A stretch of DNA of 64,000 nucleotides from Nocardioides marinus (GTDB taxonomy: Bacteria; Actinomycetota; Actinomycetes; Propionibacteriales; Nocardioidaceae): positions 2,928,001 to 2,992,000 of the forward strand of contig NZ_JACBZI010000001.1 in NCBI RefSeq assembly GCF_013408145.1. The letters are read 5' to 3'. Each line of letters opens with the position of its first letter. The first letter of the stretch is position 1. Below, piece by piece: positions 42,471 to 50,651 of the stretch. Below the pieces are notes generated by a model. It made no database searches. It worked only from the letters and a program-made list of their open reading frames with translations, and had not been told where the DNA came from. Both the position numbers and the translations under genes were made by a program.

Positions 42471-43163
42471 ATGCACGACTGGAACGCACTGCTCACCGCC
42501 GCCACCGGCCGCGTCGCCCGGCTGATCGACGAGGTGGACCTCACCGCGTCGGTGCCGGCCTGCCCGGAGTGGTGCGTGGCCGACCTCGTCGAGCACCTCG
42601 GCGGGGTCCACCAGTGGGCGCGGCACGCGGTGGTCGAGGGGACCCCCGAGGGTCGCCCGGAGGACGCGCCGACCGACCTCAGCGAGCTCGCCGCGTGGTA
42701 CGCCGGTCACGCCGGTGACCTCGTCGAGACCCTCGCCACCACCGACCCCACGGCGCCCGCCTGGACGTTCGGCCGCGGTGTCGGCACCGCGGGCTGGTGG
42801 GCGCGCCGCCAGACCCACGAGGCCTCCATGCACACCTACGACCTGCTCTCCGCCGCCGGGCGGGACGCGGAGTGGCAGCCCGACCCGGCCGTGGCGTGGG
42901 ACGGCGTCCGCGAGGTCCAGGACACCTTCTACCTGCGCCAGGTCAAGATGGCCCGCACCGAGCCGCTGCCGGGCACCCTGGTGCTCGAGGCCACCGACGT
43001 ACCCGCCGAGGCCCCCGGGGCCGGTCCGGTCCGGATCGGCGACGGCGAGCCGCACGTCCACCTGCGCGGCACCGCCCGCGAGCTGCTGCTCCTGCTCTGG
43101 CACCGTTCCGAGACCCAGGACCCCGAGGCCGCGGCGCTGCTGCAGCACGCCATCACCCCCTGA
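42471..43163 (+). CDS. Maleylpyruvate isomerase family protein (DinB-like mycothiol-dependent)
   Basis: A 230-residue protein of the TIGR03083 type, a four-helix DinB-like N-terminal domain with a second alpha/beta C-terminal domain. Typical segments are CPEWCVADLVEHLGGVHQWA (start of the metal-binding helix, His), WWARRQTHEASMHTYDLL (the second His pair) and LRGTARELLLLLWHR. The three histidines expected to bind a metal are present. Family members use mycothiol to isomerise or transfer small molecules. The ATG at 42471 was chosen because the longer frame is unsupported; the gap to the esterase gene is 53 bases, so it may share the transcript. Confidence 0.85.
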   Translation: MHDWNALLTAATGRVARLIDEVDLTASVPACPEWCVADLVEHLGGVHQWARHAVVEGTPEGRPEDAPTDLSELAAWYAGHAGDLVETLATTDPTAPAWTFGRGVGTAGWWARRQTHEASMHTYDLLSAAGRDAEWQPDPAVAWDGVREVQDTFYLRQVKMARTEPLPGTLVLEATDVPAEAPGAGPVRIGDGEPHVHLRGTARELLLLLWHRSETQDPEAAALLQHAITP

Positions 43164-43190
43164 CGACCCCGAGAGGTCGCTCGCGCACGG

Positions 43191-43793
43191 TCAGCCGCGC
43201 CGGGTCTCCAGGATCCGGAAGCCCTTCGCCGACGCCAACCTGGTCGTCGGCCAGCCCTGCTCGCCCAGCCAGCGCTGCAGCGAGTCGGCCCCGAGGTTCT
43301 TCCCGACCACCATCACCGCGCGGCCGCCCGGCGCCAGCCGAGGCAGCCAGGTCAGGAGGAGGTCGTGCAGCGCCTGCTTGCCGACCCGGATGGGCGGGTT
43401 GGACCAGATCTCGTCGTACGTCGTCGTCGGCTCGACCTGCTCGGGCAGGACCGCCCGGTAGCGCTCGGCCACCCCGAGGGCGGCGGCGTTCTCGCGGGCC
43501 AGCAGCAGCGCCCGCTCGTTGACGTCGACGGCCGTGACCCGCACGGCGGGTGAGGCGACGGCCGCCGCCAGGCCGATCAGCCCGTAGCCGCAGCCGAGGT
43601 CGAGGACGTGGCCCTGCGTGGGCGCCTCGGTCTCGCGGAAGAGCACCGCGGTGCCCACGTCGACGCGTCCCCGCGCGAAGACCCCGGACCCGGAGTCGAG
43701 GGTGAGGTCGACGCCCCAGACGGACGCCCTGACCGGCTCCCGCCGGAAGGCGACACTGGGGTCGGCGGTGAAGTAGTGCTCGTCGTCGGTCAT
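43191..43793 (-). CDS. Class I SAM-dependent methyltransferase, RsmC-like
   Basis: A 200-residue Rossmann-fold methyltransferase. Motif I is VLDLGCGYGLIGLAAAV and motif II VTAVDVNERALLLARENA. The catalytic loop IWSNPPIRVGK matches the NPPF-type motif of RsmC/RlmG enzymes that methylate guanine N2 in rRNA. It corresponds to the catalytic half of RsmC without the N-terminal duplicate. Its ATG overlaps the truA stop codon (ATGA), so it is translated together with an RNA modification enzyme, which supports an rRNA or tRNA substrate. Confidence 0.88.
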   Translation of the reverse strand: MTDDEHYFTADPSVAFRREPVRASVWGVDLTLDSGSGVFARGRVDVGTAVLFRETEAPTQGHVLDLGCGYGLIGLAAAVASPAVRVTAVDVNERALLLARENAAALGVAERYRAVLPEQVEPTTTYDEIWSNPPIRVGKQALHDLLLTWLPRLAPGGRAVMVVGKNLGADSLQRWLGEQGWPTTRLASAKGFRILETRRG

Positions 43794-44668
43794 GCCTGGC
43801 CCTCCTGCGCCGTGTCGGCCAACGGCAGCCGGCGGGCCCGGGTCTGCTCGGCGCGCTCGGCCAGCTCGTCGTCCGCGGGGTAGCCGACCTCCTCGAGGGT
43901 CAGCCCGTGCGCGTGCGCGACCGTCACCTCCGGCGACCGGCTCGTGGACCCGAGCACCTCGGCCGGCCAGCCCACGTCGCGGCGGCCCTCCCCGACGGCC
44001 AGCAGGCACCCCACCAGCGCCCGGACCATCGAGTGGCAGAACGCGTCGGCCCGCACGGTGGCCTCCAGCACCCCGTCGGTGCGCCGTGCCCAAGTGAGGT
44101 CGAGCAGGGTGCGGACGGTGGTCGCCCCCTCGCGCTGCTTGCAGAAGGCCGCGAAGTCGTGGAGGCCGACCAGCGGCGCGGAGGCCGCCTGCAACGCCTC
44201 GAGCGAGAGCGGTCGGCGCCAGGCCAGGACGTGGGACCTGGTGAGCGGGTCGACCGCCGCCGCCTGGTCGGCCACCCGGTAGACGTAGCGGCGCCAGGTC
44301 GCGGAGAACCGTGCGTCGAAGCCCTCCGGCGCCCGGCTCACCGCCCGGACGACCACGTCCGGGGGGAGGATGCCGCCGAGTCGGCGCACCAGTGCCTCCA
44401 GCGGCGGCTCGGGCGAGCGCCCCGCCGAGGCCGCCAGCTCCTCGGGGGTCGTGTCCACGTGCAGCACCTGGCCGCGTGCGTGCACGCCCGTGTCGGTCCG
44501 ACCCGCGCACACGACGGGCACCCGCCGCAGCGTCCCGTCGGCCTCCCGGCGTCGCAGCGCGACGGCCAGGGCCTGCTCCACCTCGCCCTGCACGGTGCGC
44601 AGGCCGGGCTGGGCGGCCCACCCGTGGAAGCCGCCACCGTCGTAGGCGAGGTCGATCCGCAGGCGCAC
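43790..44668 (-). CDS. truA: tRNA pseudouridine(38-40) synthase TruA
   Basis: TruA isomerises uridines 38-40 in the anticodon arm. The 292-residue protein starts at the GTG at 44668. It opens LRIDLAYDGGGFHGWAAQPG and has the catalytic Asp in VCAGRTDTGVHARGQ (near residue 59). Further conserved segments are FDARFSATWRRYVYRV, FCKQREGATTVRTLL and FCHSMVRALVGCLLAVG. Length is slightly above the E. coli protein (270). In many actinobacteria truA follows rplQ directly; here four genes, among them a PfkB kinase and a GntR regulator, intervene in part on the other strand. It is coupled to the methyltransferase gene. Confidence 0.96.
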   Translation of the reverse strand: MRLRIDLAYDGGGFHGWAAQPGLRTVQGEVEQALAVALRRREADGTLRRVPVVCAGRTDTGVHARGQVLHVDTTPEELAASAGRSPEPPLEALVRRLGGILPPDVVVRAVSRAPEGFDARFSATWRRYVYRVADQAAAVDPLTRSHVLAWRRPLSLEALQAASAPLVGLHDFAAFCKQREGATTVRTLLDLTWARRTDGVLEATVRADAFCHSMVRALVGCLLAVGEGRRDVGWPAEVLGSTSRSPEVTVAHAHGLTLEEVGYPADDELAERAEQTRARRLPLADTAQEGQA

Positions 44669-44730
44669 GGCCCCATCCTCGCGCAGGCCGGACCCGTCCG
44701 GCACATCGAGCCTCGGCTGCGTCTCCGGTC

Positions 44731-45627
44731 TCAGAGCTCGGTGCGGTACGGCGGGTCGGCCCCGGGCCGCGACACCGTCACCGCTGCGGCACGCGCCGCG
44801 TGGGTGAGCAGGTCGGTCACGACGTCGTCGGCGAGCACGGGCAGCCGACCCCCGAGCAGGCCGTGGGTCCACAGCCCGTCCACCAGCGCGGCCGCGAAGG
44901 TGTCGCCCGCACCGATGGTGTCGGCGACCGTCACCGGGCGGGAGGCCACGTCGACACGACGGTCGGCCTCCACCCAGCTCGCACCGTCACCGCCCCGGGT
45001 CACCACGACGGCACGTGGCCCGAGACCCGCGAGCCGCCCGGCCGCCTCGTCCACCGTCAGGTCGGGCCAGAGGACCTCGAGGTCCTCGTCGCTGACCTTG
45101 ACCACGTCGACCAGCGAGACCAGGGCCTCCACGGTGGCGACGACCTCCGGCCCGGTGCCGGTGATCGACGGGCGGGCATTGACGTCGTAGGTGATGGTCG
45201 CCGCGGCACGCTGCCGCTCGACCAGCGCCCGCACGTCCTCGGCCCCCGGCGACAGCACGGCTCCCAGCGAGCACACGTGCACGGCCAGCGGCCGGGGCTC
45301 CGCGGGGACCTCCCCGAGCTGCCAGTCCACGTCGAACTCGTACGACGCCGCGCCGTCCGGGCCGATCGTGGCCACGGCCGAGGACGTCCTCGCCACCACG
45401 TTGGGGTCCGACGCCAGGGACACCCCCGCCGTGGAGAGGTGGTCGGCCAGCATGCCGCCGTACTCGTCCTCGGCGAAGGCCGTCGAGAAGCGCACGGGCC
45501 GTCCCAGCCGGGCCAGCGCGACCGCGACGTTGGCCGCGCTGCCACCGGCGCGCTCGTTCACCGACCCGTCGCCCGCGTGCACCACGTCGACCAGCGCCTC
45601 ACCCACCACCAGCACGTCCGGTTCCAT
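44731..45627 (-). CDS. PfkB-family carbohydrate kinase (fructokinase-like)
   Basis: A 298-residue ribokinase-fold sugar kinase. Family signatures are the N-terminal GGSAANVAVALARLGRPV and the ATP/catalytic motif VADTIGAGDTFAAALVDGL with its Asp. The start VVGEALVDVVHAGDG and the lid segment fit fructokinase or 2-keto-3-deoxygluconate kinase; the exact sugar is unknown. The ATG at 45627 lies only 34 bases from the start of the divergent GntR gene, so a single region must control both, and the regulator probably controls the kinase. Confidence 0.92.
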   Translation of the reverse strand: MEPDVLVVGEALVDVVHAGDGSVNERAGGSAANVAVALARLGRPVRFSTAFAEDEYGGMLADHLSTAGVSLASDPNVVARTSSAVATIGPDGAASYEFDVDWQLGEVPAEPRPLAVHVCSLGAVLSPGAEDVRALVERQRAAATITYDVNARPSITGTGPEVVATVEALVSLVDVVKVSDEDLEVLWPDLTVDEAAGRLAGLGPRAVVVTRGGDGASWVEADRRVDVASRPVTVADTIGAGDTFAAALVDGLWTHGLLGGRLPVLADDVVTDLLTHAARAAAVTVSRPGADPPYRTEL

Positions 45628-45647
45628 GCCCGGTGTCTAGCACGTTG

Positions 45648-45653
45648 CCTACC
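45648..45653 (+). promoter_or_regulatory. Possible -10 box (TACCCT) of the GntR gene
   Basis: TACCCT lies 8 bases before the GTG at 45662 within the 34-bp divergent gap; with no ribosome binding site, the transcript is probably leaderless. Confidence 0.4.
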
Positions 45654-45661
45654 CTGGGGCG

Positions 45662-46027
45662 GTGAGCGTCCTGCCCCTCGACCCGTCCTCGACCGAGCCG
45701 CCCTTCGAGCAGCTGCGCCGCCAGGTGGCCTCCCGCGTCGCGCGCGGCGACCTCCCCGCAGGGACGAAGCTCCCCACGGTGCGGGGCCTCGCCACGGAGC
45801 TGGGGCTCTCCGCGGGCACGGTCGCGCGGGCCTACAAGGAGCTCGAGGCCGACGGGGTCGTCGTCACCGAGGGCCGGCGCGGCACGTTCGTCCGCAGCAG
45901 CGGCGCGGCGTCGTCGCCCGGCGCCGCGGCCGCCGCAGCGACGTACGCCGCCGAGGCCCGTCGACTCGGGCTGGGCCTGGACGAGGCGACGCGGCTGCTG
46001 GCCGACGTCTGGTCACCGACCCACTGA
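45662..46027 (+). CDS. GntR-family transcriptional regulator, YtrA-like
   Basis: A 121-residue regulator. Residues about 12-78 form the GntR winged helix (PPFEQLRRQVASRVARGDLPAG, LPTVRGLATELGLSAGTVARAYKELEADGVV). The remaining 40 residues form a short helical dimerisation tail, as in the YtrA subfamily. GTG start. It is divergent from the PfkB kinase gene and ends 4 bases before a perfect 46-bp palindrome. YtrA-type regulators usually control adjacent ABC transporters; here the neighbour is a sugar kinase, so the effector is an open question. Confidence 0.92.
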   Translation: MSVLPLDPSSTEPPFEQLRRQVASRVARGDLPAGTKLPTVRGLATELGLSAGTVARAYKELEADGVVVTEGRRGTFVRSSGAASSPGAAAAAATYAAEARRLGLGLDEATRLLADVWSPTH

Positions 46028-46031
46028 CCGG

Positions 46032-46077
46032 GTCGTGCCCCTGAGCGGGCGCCATGGCGCCCGCTCAGGGGCACGAC
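46032..46077. terminator. Perfect 46-bp palindrome, probable bidirectional terminator
   Basis: Symmetric about CCATGG at 46052-46057, the left half starts GTCGTGCCCCTGAGCGG and is matched exactly. It lies between the convergent GntR and secreted-protein genes, 4 bases after one stop codon and 20 before the other. It has no T-tract on either side. Confidence 0.85.
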
Positions 46078-46097
46078 TGCCCGGCGGTGCGGGACGA

Positions 46098-46562
46098 TCA
46101 GCGGCGCTTGAGCCAGAACCGGTGCTTCCCGACGGCGTACTCCGTCTGGTCGTAGCCGTCGCGGTTCGTCAGCACCCCGCGGACCGTGAACTTCCCGGCC
46201 TCCACGGCGCTGCGGCACACCGAGAAGGTGGTCCGGCCCTTGCGGGGCGACGTCACGCCGTGCACGGAGACCGAGGCGACGTCGGCGCCCGAGCGGTCAC
46301 GCACGATGAGGTCCAGCAGCCAGTCCTCACCCGCGTGCTTGACCTTGTAGCGCACCGGGTAGTCGCGGCACCCGCGCTTGAGGGTGCCGTCGGAGGCCTT
46401 GGCCGACGCGGTCGGCACCTCGGCGCTCTCCGAGCCGGCGATGGCGGTCAGGATCGTGCCGTCCAGCGAGGTCGTGGACGCAGTGGCCGCGGTGGCCGAC
46501 GAGGTGCCCAGGAGCACGGCGACGGCGATGGCGACGAGCAGGGAACGCAGCGAGTAGGTCAT
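46098..46562 (-). CDS. Small secreted protein of unknown function
   Basis: A 154-residue protein with a signal peptide (SLRSLLVAIAVAVLLGTSSATAATA, residues about 5-27). A beta-rich, basic mature domain follows (YPVRYKVKHAGEDWLLDLIV, VASVSVHGVTSPRKGRTTFSVC) with two cysteines (KRGCRDY and SVCRSAV) probably joined by a disulfide. No family is recognised; the fold may be immunoglobulin-like. The ATG at 46562 is the only plausible start. It is transcribed toward the 46-bp palindrome. Confidence 0.78.
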   Translation of the reverse strand: MTYSLRSLLVAIAVAVLLGTSSATAATASTTSLDGTILTAIAGSESAEVPTASAKASDGTLKRGCRDYPVRYKVKHAGEDWLLDLIVRDRSGADVASVSVHGVTSPRKGRTTFSVCRSAVEAGKFTVRGVLTNRDGYDQTEYAVGKHRFWLKRR

Positions 46563-46660
46563 GCTCAGTCAACGCTCGTGCACCCAGAAGGTGAGGCGAG
46601 ACGCCGCCCACACCCCCCGTGCGACCCCCGCCACATGCCACCCGTTCCACCCCGTCCCAA

Positions 46661-46740
46661 CACGCCGAACCGGCGTATTGATACGCCGGCTCGACCCCCC
46701 ACACCCGCCGAACCGGCGTATTGATACGCCGGCTCGACCC
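46661..46740. repeat. Two more copies of the family A palindrome, with flipped centre
   Basis: Cores at 46670-46689 and 46713-46732 read CCGGCGTATTGATACGCCGG, the reverse complement of the 4.6-kb copies. Their flanks (GCCGAA on the left, CTCGACCC on the right) are in the same orientation as there. They lie downstream of rplQ and upstream of the secreted-protein gene. Confidence 0.85.
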
Positions 46741-46760
46741 GCCCAGGCCGCCCGGAGACG

Positions 46761-46797
46761 ACGAACGCCCCACCCGACGTGCGGATGGGGCGCTCGT
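46761..46797 (-). terminator. Terminator hairpin after rplQ
   Basis: 16-bp arms (46761-46776 and 46782-46797) with two G-T pairs, core CGCCCCA/TGGGGCG, 5-base loop. It starts 15 bases after the rplQ stop codon on the minus strand and closes the alpha operon. Confidence 0.75.
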
Positions 46798-46812
46798 ACG
46801 ACGCGACGTGGC

Positions 46813-47370
46813 TCAGGCCTTGTCGGACTCCTCAGCGGACTCCTCGGCCGGCTCCTCGGTCGCCTCGGCCTCGGGGGCCTCGGTCTCCTCGGCAGCAGCC
46901 TCGGGGGCCCCGGTCTCCTCGACCGGGGTCTCCTCGGTGGTCTCCTCGGCCACGGCCTCCTCCACCGGGGCGGCGGGGGCGGCCGGGGCAGCCTTGGGCG
47001 CCTTCGGGGAGTAGGCCTCGGTCACCAGCTCGATGACGGCCATGGGGGCGTTGTCACCCTTGCGGGGGCCGATCTTGGTGATGCGGGTGTAGCCGCCGGG
47101 GCGCTCGGAGAAGGTCGGAGCGATCTCGGTGAACAGGACGTGCACGACACCCTTGTCACGGATGGTCTTGAGGACCTCGCGACGGTTGTGCAGGTCGCCC
47201 TTCTTGGCCTTGGTGATCAGCTTCTCCGCCAGCGGACGCAGCGCACGGGCGCGCGACTCGGTGGTGGTGATCCGGCCGTTCTCGAACAGGGCGGTGGCCA
47301 GGTTCGACAGGATCAGGCGCTGGTGGGCGGGGCTGCCGCCGAGGCGGGGACCCTTGGTGGGCTTGGGCAT
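46813..47370 (-). CDS. rplQ: 50S ribosomal protein L17 with long acidic C-terminus
   Basis: L17 binds 23S rRNA near the exit tunnel. The first 118 residues are the conserved protein ([59 protein letters not shown]). They are followed by a 65-residue Ala/Glu-rich tail ([20 protein letters not shown] and similar) absent from E. coli L17 (127 residues) but common in actinobacteria. It is the last gene of the infA-rpmJ-rpsM-rpsK-rpsD-rpoA-rplQ run; a perfect 12-bp-arm hairpin lies between rpoA and rplQ. Confidence 0.97.
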   Translation of the reverse strand: MPKPTKGPRLGGSPAHQRLILSNLATALFENGRITTTESRARALRPLAEKLITKAKKGDLHNRREVLKTIRDKGVVHVLFTEIAPTFSERPGGYTRITKIGPRKGDNAPMAVIELVTEAYSPKAPKAAPAAPAAPVEEAVAEETTEETPVEETGAPEAAAEETEAPEAEATEEPAEESAEESDKA

Positions 47371-47436
47371 GTCTCTCTCTTCTCTCCGGCCGTGTCAGGT
47401 ACCGGGGTAGACGACCGGCGGGTGCCGGTCGATTTG

Positions 47437-47462
47437 GCCGGGGCCGCGGTCGCGGCCCCGGC
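47437..47462. promoter_or_regulatory. Perfect hairpin between rpoA and rplQ
   Basis: 12-bp arms, GCCGGGGCCGCG at 47437-47448 and its complement at 47451-47462, with a 2-base centre. It may attenuate or protect the transcript between rpoA and rplQ. Confidence 0.6.
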
Positions 47463-47480
47463 GGATCGATCAGGTGGTGC

Positions 47481-48497
47481 TCAGTACTGCTCGTCCTCGA
47501 CGAAGGCGTCATCGTCGTCGTCGCCGTAGGCGGCGAGCGCGGCGTGCGGGTCGAAGCCGGGGGCGCTGTCCTTGAGGGACAGACCCATCTCGACCAGCTT
47601 GGCCTTGACCTCGTCGATCGACTTCGCACCGAAGTTGCGGATGTCGAGGAGGTCCTGCTCCGAGCGACCGATGAGCTCACCCACGGTGTGGATGCCCTCG
47701 CGCTTGAGGCAGTTGTAGGACCGGACGGTCAGCTGCAGGTCCTCGACCGGGAGGGCGAGGTCGGCGGCCAGCTGCTCGTCGACCGGCGAGGGGCCGATGT
47801 CGATGCCCTCGGCCTCGACGTTGAGCTCACGGGCCAGGCCGAAGAGCTCGACCAGGGTCTTGCCGGCCGAGGCCAGCGCGTCGCGGGGACGGATCGAGGG
47901 CTTGGTCTCGACGTCGATGACCAGCTTGTCGAAGTCGGTGCGCTGCTCGACTCGGGTGGCCTCGACCTTGTAGGTCACCTTCAGCACGGGGCTGTAGATC
48001 GAGTCGACTGGCATCCGGCCGATCTCGTTGTCGGCACCCTTGTTCTGGACCGCCGAGACGTAGCCACGGCCGCGCTCGACGACGAGCTCCATCTCCAGCT
48101 TGCCCTTGTCGGACAGGGTGGCGATCTTCAGGTCGGGGTTGTGCACCTCGACGCCGGCCGGGGGCGCGATGTCGGCGGCGGTGACGTCACCGGCACCGGA
48201 CTTGCGCAGGTACATCGTGACGGGCTCGTCGTGCTCGGAGGAGACGACCAGGGCCTTGAGGTTGAGGATGACCTCGGTGACGTCCTCCTTGACACCCTCC
48301 ACGGTGGAGAACTCGTGCAGGACGTTGTCGATCTTGATGCTCGTGACCGAGGCACCGGGGATCGAGGACAGCAGCGTGCGGCGGAGCGAGTTGCCGAGGG
48401 TGTAGCCGAAGCCGGGCTCCAGAGGCTCGATGACGAACCGCGAGCGGTACTCGTCGACGGTCTCTTCCGACAGGGTGGGGCGCTGTGCGATGAGCAC
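47481..48497 (-). CDS. rpoA: DNA-directed RNA polymerase subunit alpha
   Basis: The alpha subunit nucleates RNA polymerase assembly and contacts regulators through its C-terminal domain. The 338-residue protein begins at a GTG ([20 protein letters not shown]). It has the N-terminal dimer domain with [36 protein letters not shown] and [20 protein letters not shown]. The C-terminal HhH domain shows [20 protein letters not shown] and [20 protein letters not shown]. It ends in an acidic tail ([12 protein letters not shown]). The order rpsD-rpoA-rplQ is conserved. Confidence 0.98.
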   Translation of the reverse strand: MLIAQRPTLSEETVDEYRSRFVIEPLEPGFGYTLGNSLRRTLLSSIPGASVTSIKIDNVLHEFSTVEGVKEDVTEVILNLKALVVSSEHDEPVTMYLRKSGAGDVTAADIAPPAGVEVHNPDLKIATLSDKGKLEMELVVERGRGYVSAVQNKGADNEIGRMPVDSIYSPVLKVTYKVEATRVEQRTDFDKLVIDVETKPSIRPRDALASAGKTLVELFGLARELNVEAEGIDIGPSPVDEQLAADLALPVEDLQLTVRSYNCLKREGIHTVGELIGRSEQDLLDIRNFGAKSIDEVKAKLVEMGLSLKDSAPGFDPHAALAAYGDDDDDAFVEDEQY

Positions 48498-48583
48498 TTG
48501 TTCTTTCCTTTCCGGGCTCGACCGCTATTTGACGGGCCCGAACTGCGAGGTGGAAGGAAGGTGGAGCAGGTGGCAGTGCTGGC

Positions 48584-48615
48584 GGTGCCGCCCCGGCCTG
48601 GACCGGGGCGGCACC
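48584..48615. terminator. Strong hairpin between rpsD and rpoA
   Basis: 13-bp perfect arms, GGTGCCGCCCCGG at 48584-48596 and its complement at 48603-48615, with loop CCTGGA, 7 bases beyond the rpsD stop codon. It probably reduces read-through into rpoA or marks a processing site. Confidence 0.65.
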
Positions 48616-48622
48616 GACGGGG

Positions 48623-49231
48623 TCACTTCTTGGAGTAGAACTCCACGATCAGCTGCTCCTGGACCGGGATGTCGATCTGGGCACGGATCGGGAGCGAGTG
48701 CACGAGGACGCGCATGCGGTTCGGCAGGACCTGCAGCCAGGCCGGGACGACGCGCTCGCCGTGGGTCTCGCGAGCCACGATGAACGGGGTCATCTCCAGG
48801 GACTTCTCGCGCACGTCGATGATGTCGTGGGCGGAGACCTGGTAGGACGGGATGTCGACCTTCTTGCCGTTGACCAGGAAGTGGCCGTGGACCACGAGCT
48901 GGCGGGCCTGGCGACGCGTGCGGGCGAACCCGGCGCGGTAGACCACGTTGTCCAGGCGGCACTCGAGCAGCTGGAGCAGGTTGTCACCCGTCTTGCCGCT
49001 GCGGCGCGAGGCCTCGACGTAGTAGTTGTGGAACTGCTTCTCCATCACGCCGTAGGTGAAGCGGGCCTTCTGCTTCTCCTGCAGCTGCGAGCGGTACTCG
49101 CTCTCCTTCACGCGGGCACGGCCGTGCTGGCCGGGCGCGTAGGGACGACGCTCGAACGCGGCGTCCCCACCGACGAGGTCCACGCCGAGGCGGCGGGACT
49201 TGCGGGTCATGGGGCCGGTGTAACGGGCCAT
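48623..49231 (-). CDS. rpsD: 30S ribosomal protein S4
   Basis: S4 is a primary 16S rRNA-binding protein and translational regulator. The 202 residues match the actinobacterial zinc-free form (ARYTGPMTRKSRRLGVDLVGG with no Cys cluster at the N-terminus). They include the S4 RNA-binding domain VYRAGFARTRRQARQLVVHG and HFLVNGKKVDIPSYQV, and end DIPVQEQLIVEFYSKK. ATG start. It is 33 bases downstream of rpsK and 125 bases upstream of rpoA, with a strong hairpin between. Confidence 0.98.
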   Translation of the reverse strand: MARYTGPMTRKSRRLGVDLVGGDAAFERRPYAPGQHGRARVKESEYRSQLQEKQKARFTYGVMEKQFHNYYVEASRRSGKTGDNLLQLLECRLDNVVYRAGFARTRRQARQLVVHGHFLVNGKKVDIPSYQVSAHDIIDVREKSLEMTPFIVARETHGERVVPAWLQVLPNRMRVLVHSLPIRAQIDIPVQEQLIVEFYSKK

Positions 49232-49264
49232 CTCTCAAGTTCTCCTGTTCGCTTCAGGCGTGGA

Positions 49265-49672
49265 TCAGACGCGGCGGCGCTTGGGCGGGCGGCAGCCGTT
49301 GTGGGGCGTGGGCGTGACGTCCTGGATGGTGCCGACCTCGAGGCCGATCGCACCCAGGGACCGGATCGCCGTCTCGCGGCCCGAACCGGGGCCCTTGACG
49401 AAGACGTCGATCTTCTTCATGCCGTGCTCCATCGCGCGGCGACCAGCGGCCTCGGCGGCCATCTGCGCGGCGAACGGGGTGGACTTGCGGGAGCCCTTGA
49501 AGCCGACGGTGCCGGCGGACGCCCACGAGATCACCGCACCGGTCGGGTCGGTGATCGTGACGATGGTGTTGTTGAACGTGCTCTTGATGTGGGCTTCGCC
49601 CTGGGCGACGTTCTTCTTCTCCTTGCGGCGCACCTTCTTGGCGCCGGCCGCGCTGCGGCTCTTGGGAGGCAT
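49265..49672 (-). CDS. rpsK: 30S ribosomal protein S11
   Basis: S11 forms the platform of the 30S subunit near the mRNA exit. 135 residues with a basic N-terminus ([15 protein letters not shown]), then [41 protein letters not shown], and the Asn-Gly region [18 protein letters not shown] at the end. The order rpsM-rpsK-rpsD is conserved; 68 bases separate rpsM and rpsK. Confidence 0.98.
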   Translation of the reverse strand: MPPKSRSAAGAKKVRRKEKKNVAQGEAHIKSTFNNTIVTITDPTGAVISWASAGTVGFKGSRKSTPFAAQMAAEAAGRRAMEHGMKKIDVFVKGPGSGRETAIRSLGAIGLEVGTIQDVTPTPHNGCRPPKRRRV

Positions 49673-49740
49673 GCAGTTACTCCTGAGGTCTCTGGTCTAG
49701 GAAGCTCGTGGAAGTCGAGGACGCGCGCGTCAGCGCAGCG

Positions 49741-50115
49741 TCACTTCGCCTTCTTCTTGCCGGCAACCGTGCGCTTGGGGCCCTTGCGGGTACGCGCGTT
49801 GGTCTTGGTCCGCTGGCCACGCACGGGCAGACCCATGCGGTGGCGGCGACCCTGGTAGCTGCCGATCTCGATCTTGCGACGGATGTCGGCCTGGACCTCA
49901 CGGCGGAGGTCACCCTCGATCTTGTACGAGGCCTCGATCGCGTCGCGGAGCTTGACCAGCTCCTCGTCGCCGAGCTCGTGAACCCGCAGGTCGGGGCTCA
50001 CGCCGGTCTCGGCGAGCAGCTTCTGGGCGGTGGTACGGCCGATGCCGTAGATGTAGGTGAGTGCGATCTCGATGCGCTTGTCGCGCGGGAGGTCGACACC
50101 GACGAGGCGTGCCAT
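49741..50115 (-). CDS. rpsM: 30S ribosomal protein S13
   Basis: S13 contacts the P-site tRNA and bridges to the large subunit. 124 residues: [38 protein letters not shown], the HhH region and the tail [20 protein letters not shown]. The end is basic as expected. It follows rpmJ after a 177-base gap that contains a small hairpin (50212-50228) and no gene. Confidence 0.98.
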   Translation of the reverse strand: MARLVGVDLPRDKRIEIALTYIYGIGRTTAQKLLAETGVSPDLRVHELGDEELVKLRDAIEASYKIEGDLRREVQADIRRKIEIGSYQGRRHRMGLPVRGQRTKTNARTRKGPKRTVAGKKKAK

Positions 50116-50211
50116 GTCGATGGCCTTTCAGTGGTTCGCAGGGGTGTCGGTCGTGTCGCGTCCGGTGTCTCACGCCGGCTCCGGCCGTCTGCTCCGGAGG
50201 TGGTTCGCCGC

Positions 50212-50228
50212 GCCCGAGGTGCTCGGGC
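50212..50228. promoter_or_regulatory. Small hairpin in the rpmJ-rpsM gap
   Basis: GCCCGAG and CTCGGGC flank GTG. The 177-base gap between rpmJ and rpsM otherwise shows no gene; it may hold a terminator and a promoter, but no clear hexamers are seen. Confidence 0.4.
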
Positions 50229-50292
50229 AGTGGCTAAGCGATCACGTTGATTTCGGTGTTCAGTTGTGGCGCGTCGCGCAGGTGAGCTGGGC

Positions 50293-50406
50293 TCAGCCCT
50301 GGCGCTGCTTGTGACGCGGGTTGTCGCAGATCACCATGACGCGGCCGTGGCGACGGATCACCTGGCACTTGTCGCAGATCTTCTTGACGCTGGGCTTGAC
50401 CTTCAT
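50293..50406 (-). CDS. rpmJ: 50S ribosomal protein L36
   Basis: A 37-residue zinc-binding ribosomal protein. The ligands are Cys11, Cys14, Cys27 and His32 ([23 protein letters not shown]), i.e. the zinc-containing form. ATG at 50406 with a purine-rich GGAAAGGGCC upstream. It lies 23 bases after the infA stop codon; the infA-rpmJ-rpsM order is universal in actinobacteria. Confidence 0.97.
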   Translation of the reverse strand: MKVKPSVKKICDKCQVIRRHGRVMVICDNPRHKQRQG

Positions 50407-50429
50407 GTGAGGCCCTTTCCGGTATCGGC

Positions 50430-50651
50430 TTACTTGTACCGGTAGACGATCCGACCCCGGGTGAGGTCGTACGGCGAGAGCTCCACCACCACGCGGTCCT
50501 CGGGGAGGATCCGGATGTAGTGCTGACGCATCTTGCCGCTGATGTGGGCGAGAACCTTGTGCCCGTTGCTCAGCTCGACGCGGAACATGGCATTCGGCAG
50601 GGCCTCCACGACGGTGCCCTCGATCTCGATCACGCCTTCTTTCTTCGGCAT
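50430..50651 (-). CDS. infA: Translation initiation factor IF-1
   Basis: IF-1 binds the A site of the 30S subunit during initiation. 73 residues, start at the ATG at 50651 ([20 protein letters not shown]), OB-fold segments [20 protein letters not shown] and [20 protein letters not shown], ending GRIVYRYK. A second ATG three codons upstream is less likely since IF-1 normally starts MPK or MAK. It is the first gene after the LLM oxidoreductase. No clear promoter could be found in the 236 bases upstream. Confidence 0.97.
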   Translation of the reverse strand: MPKKEGVIEIEGTVVEALPNAMFRVELSNGHKVLAHISGKMRQHYIRILPEDRVVVELSPYDLTRGRIVYRYK

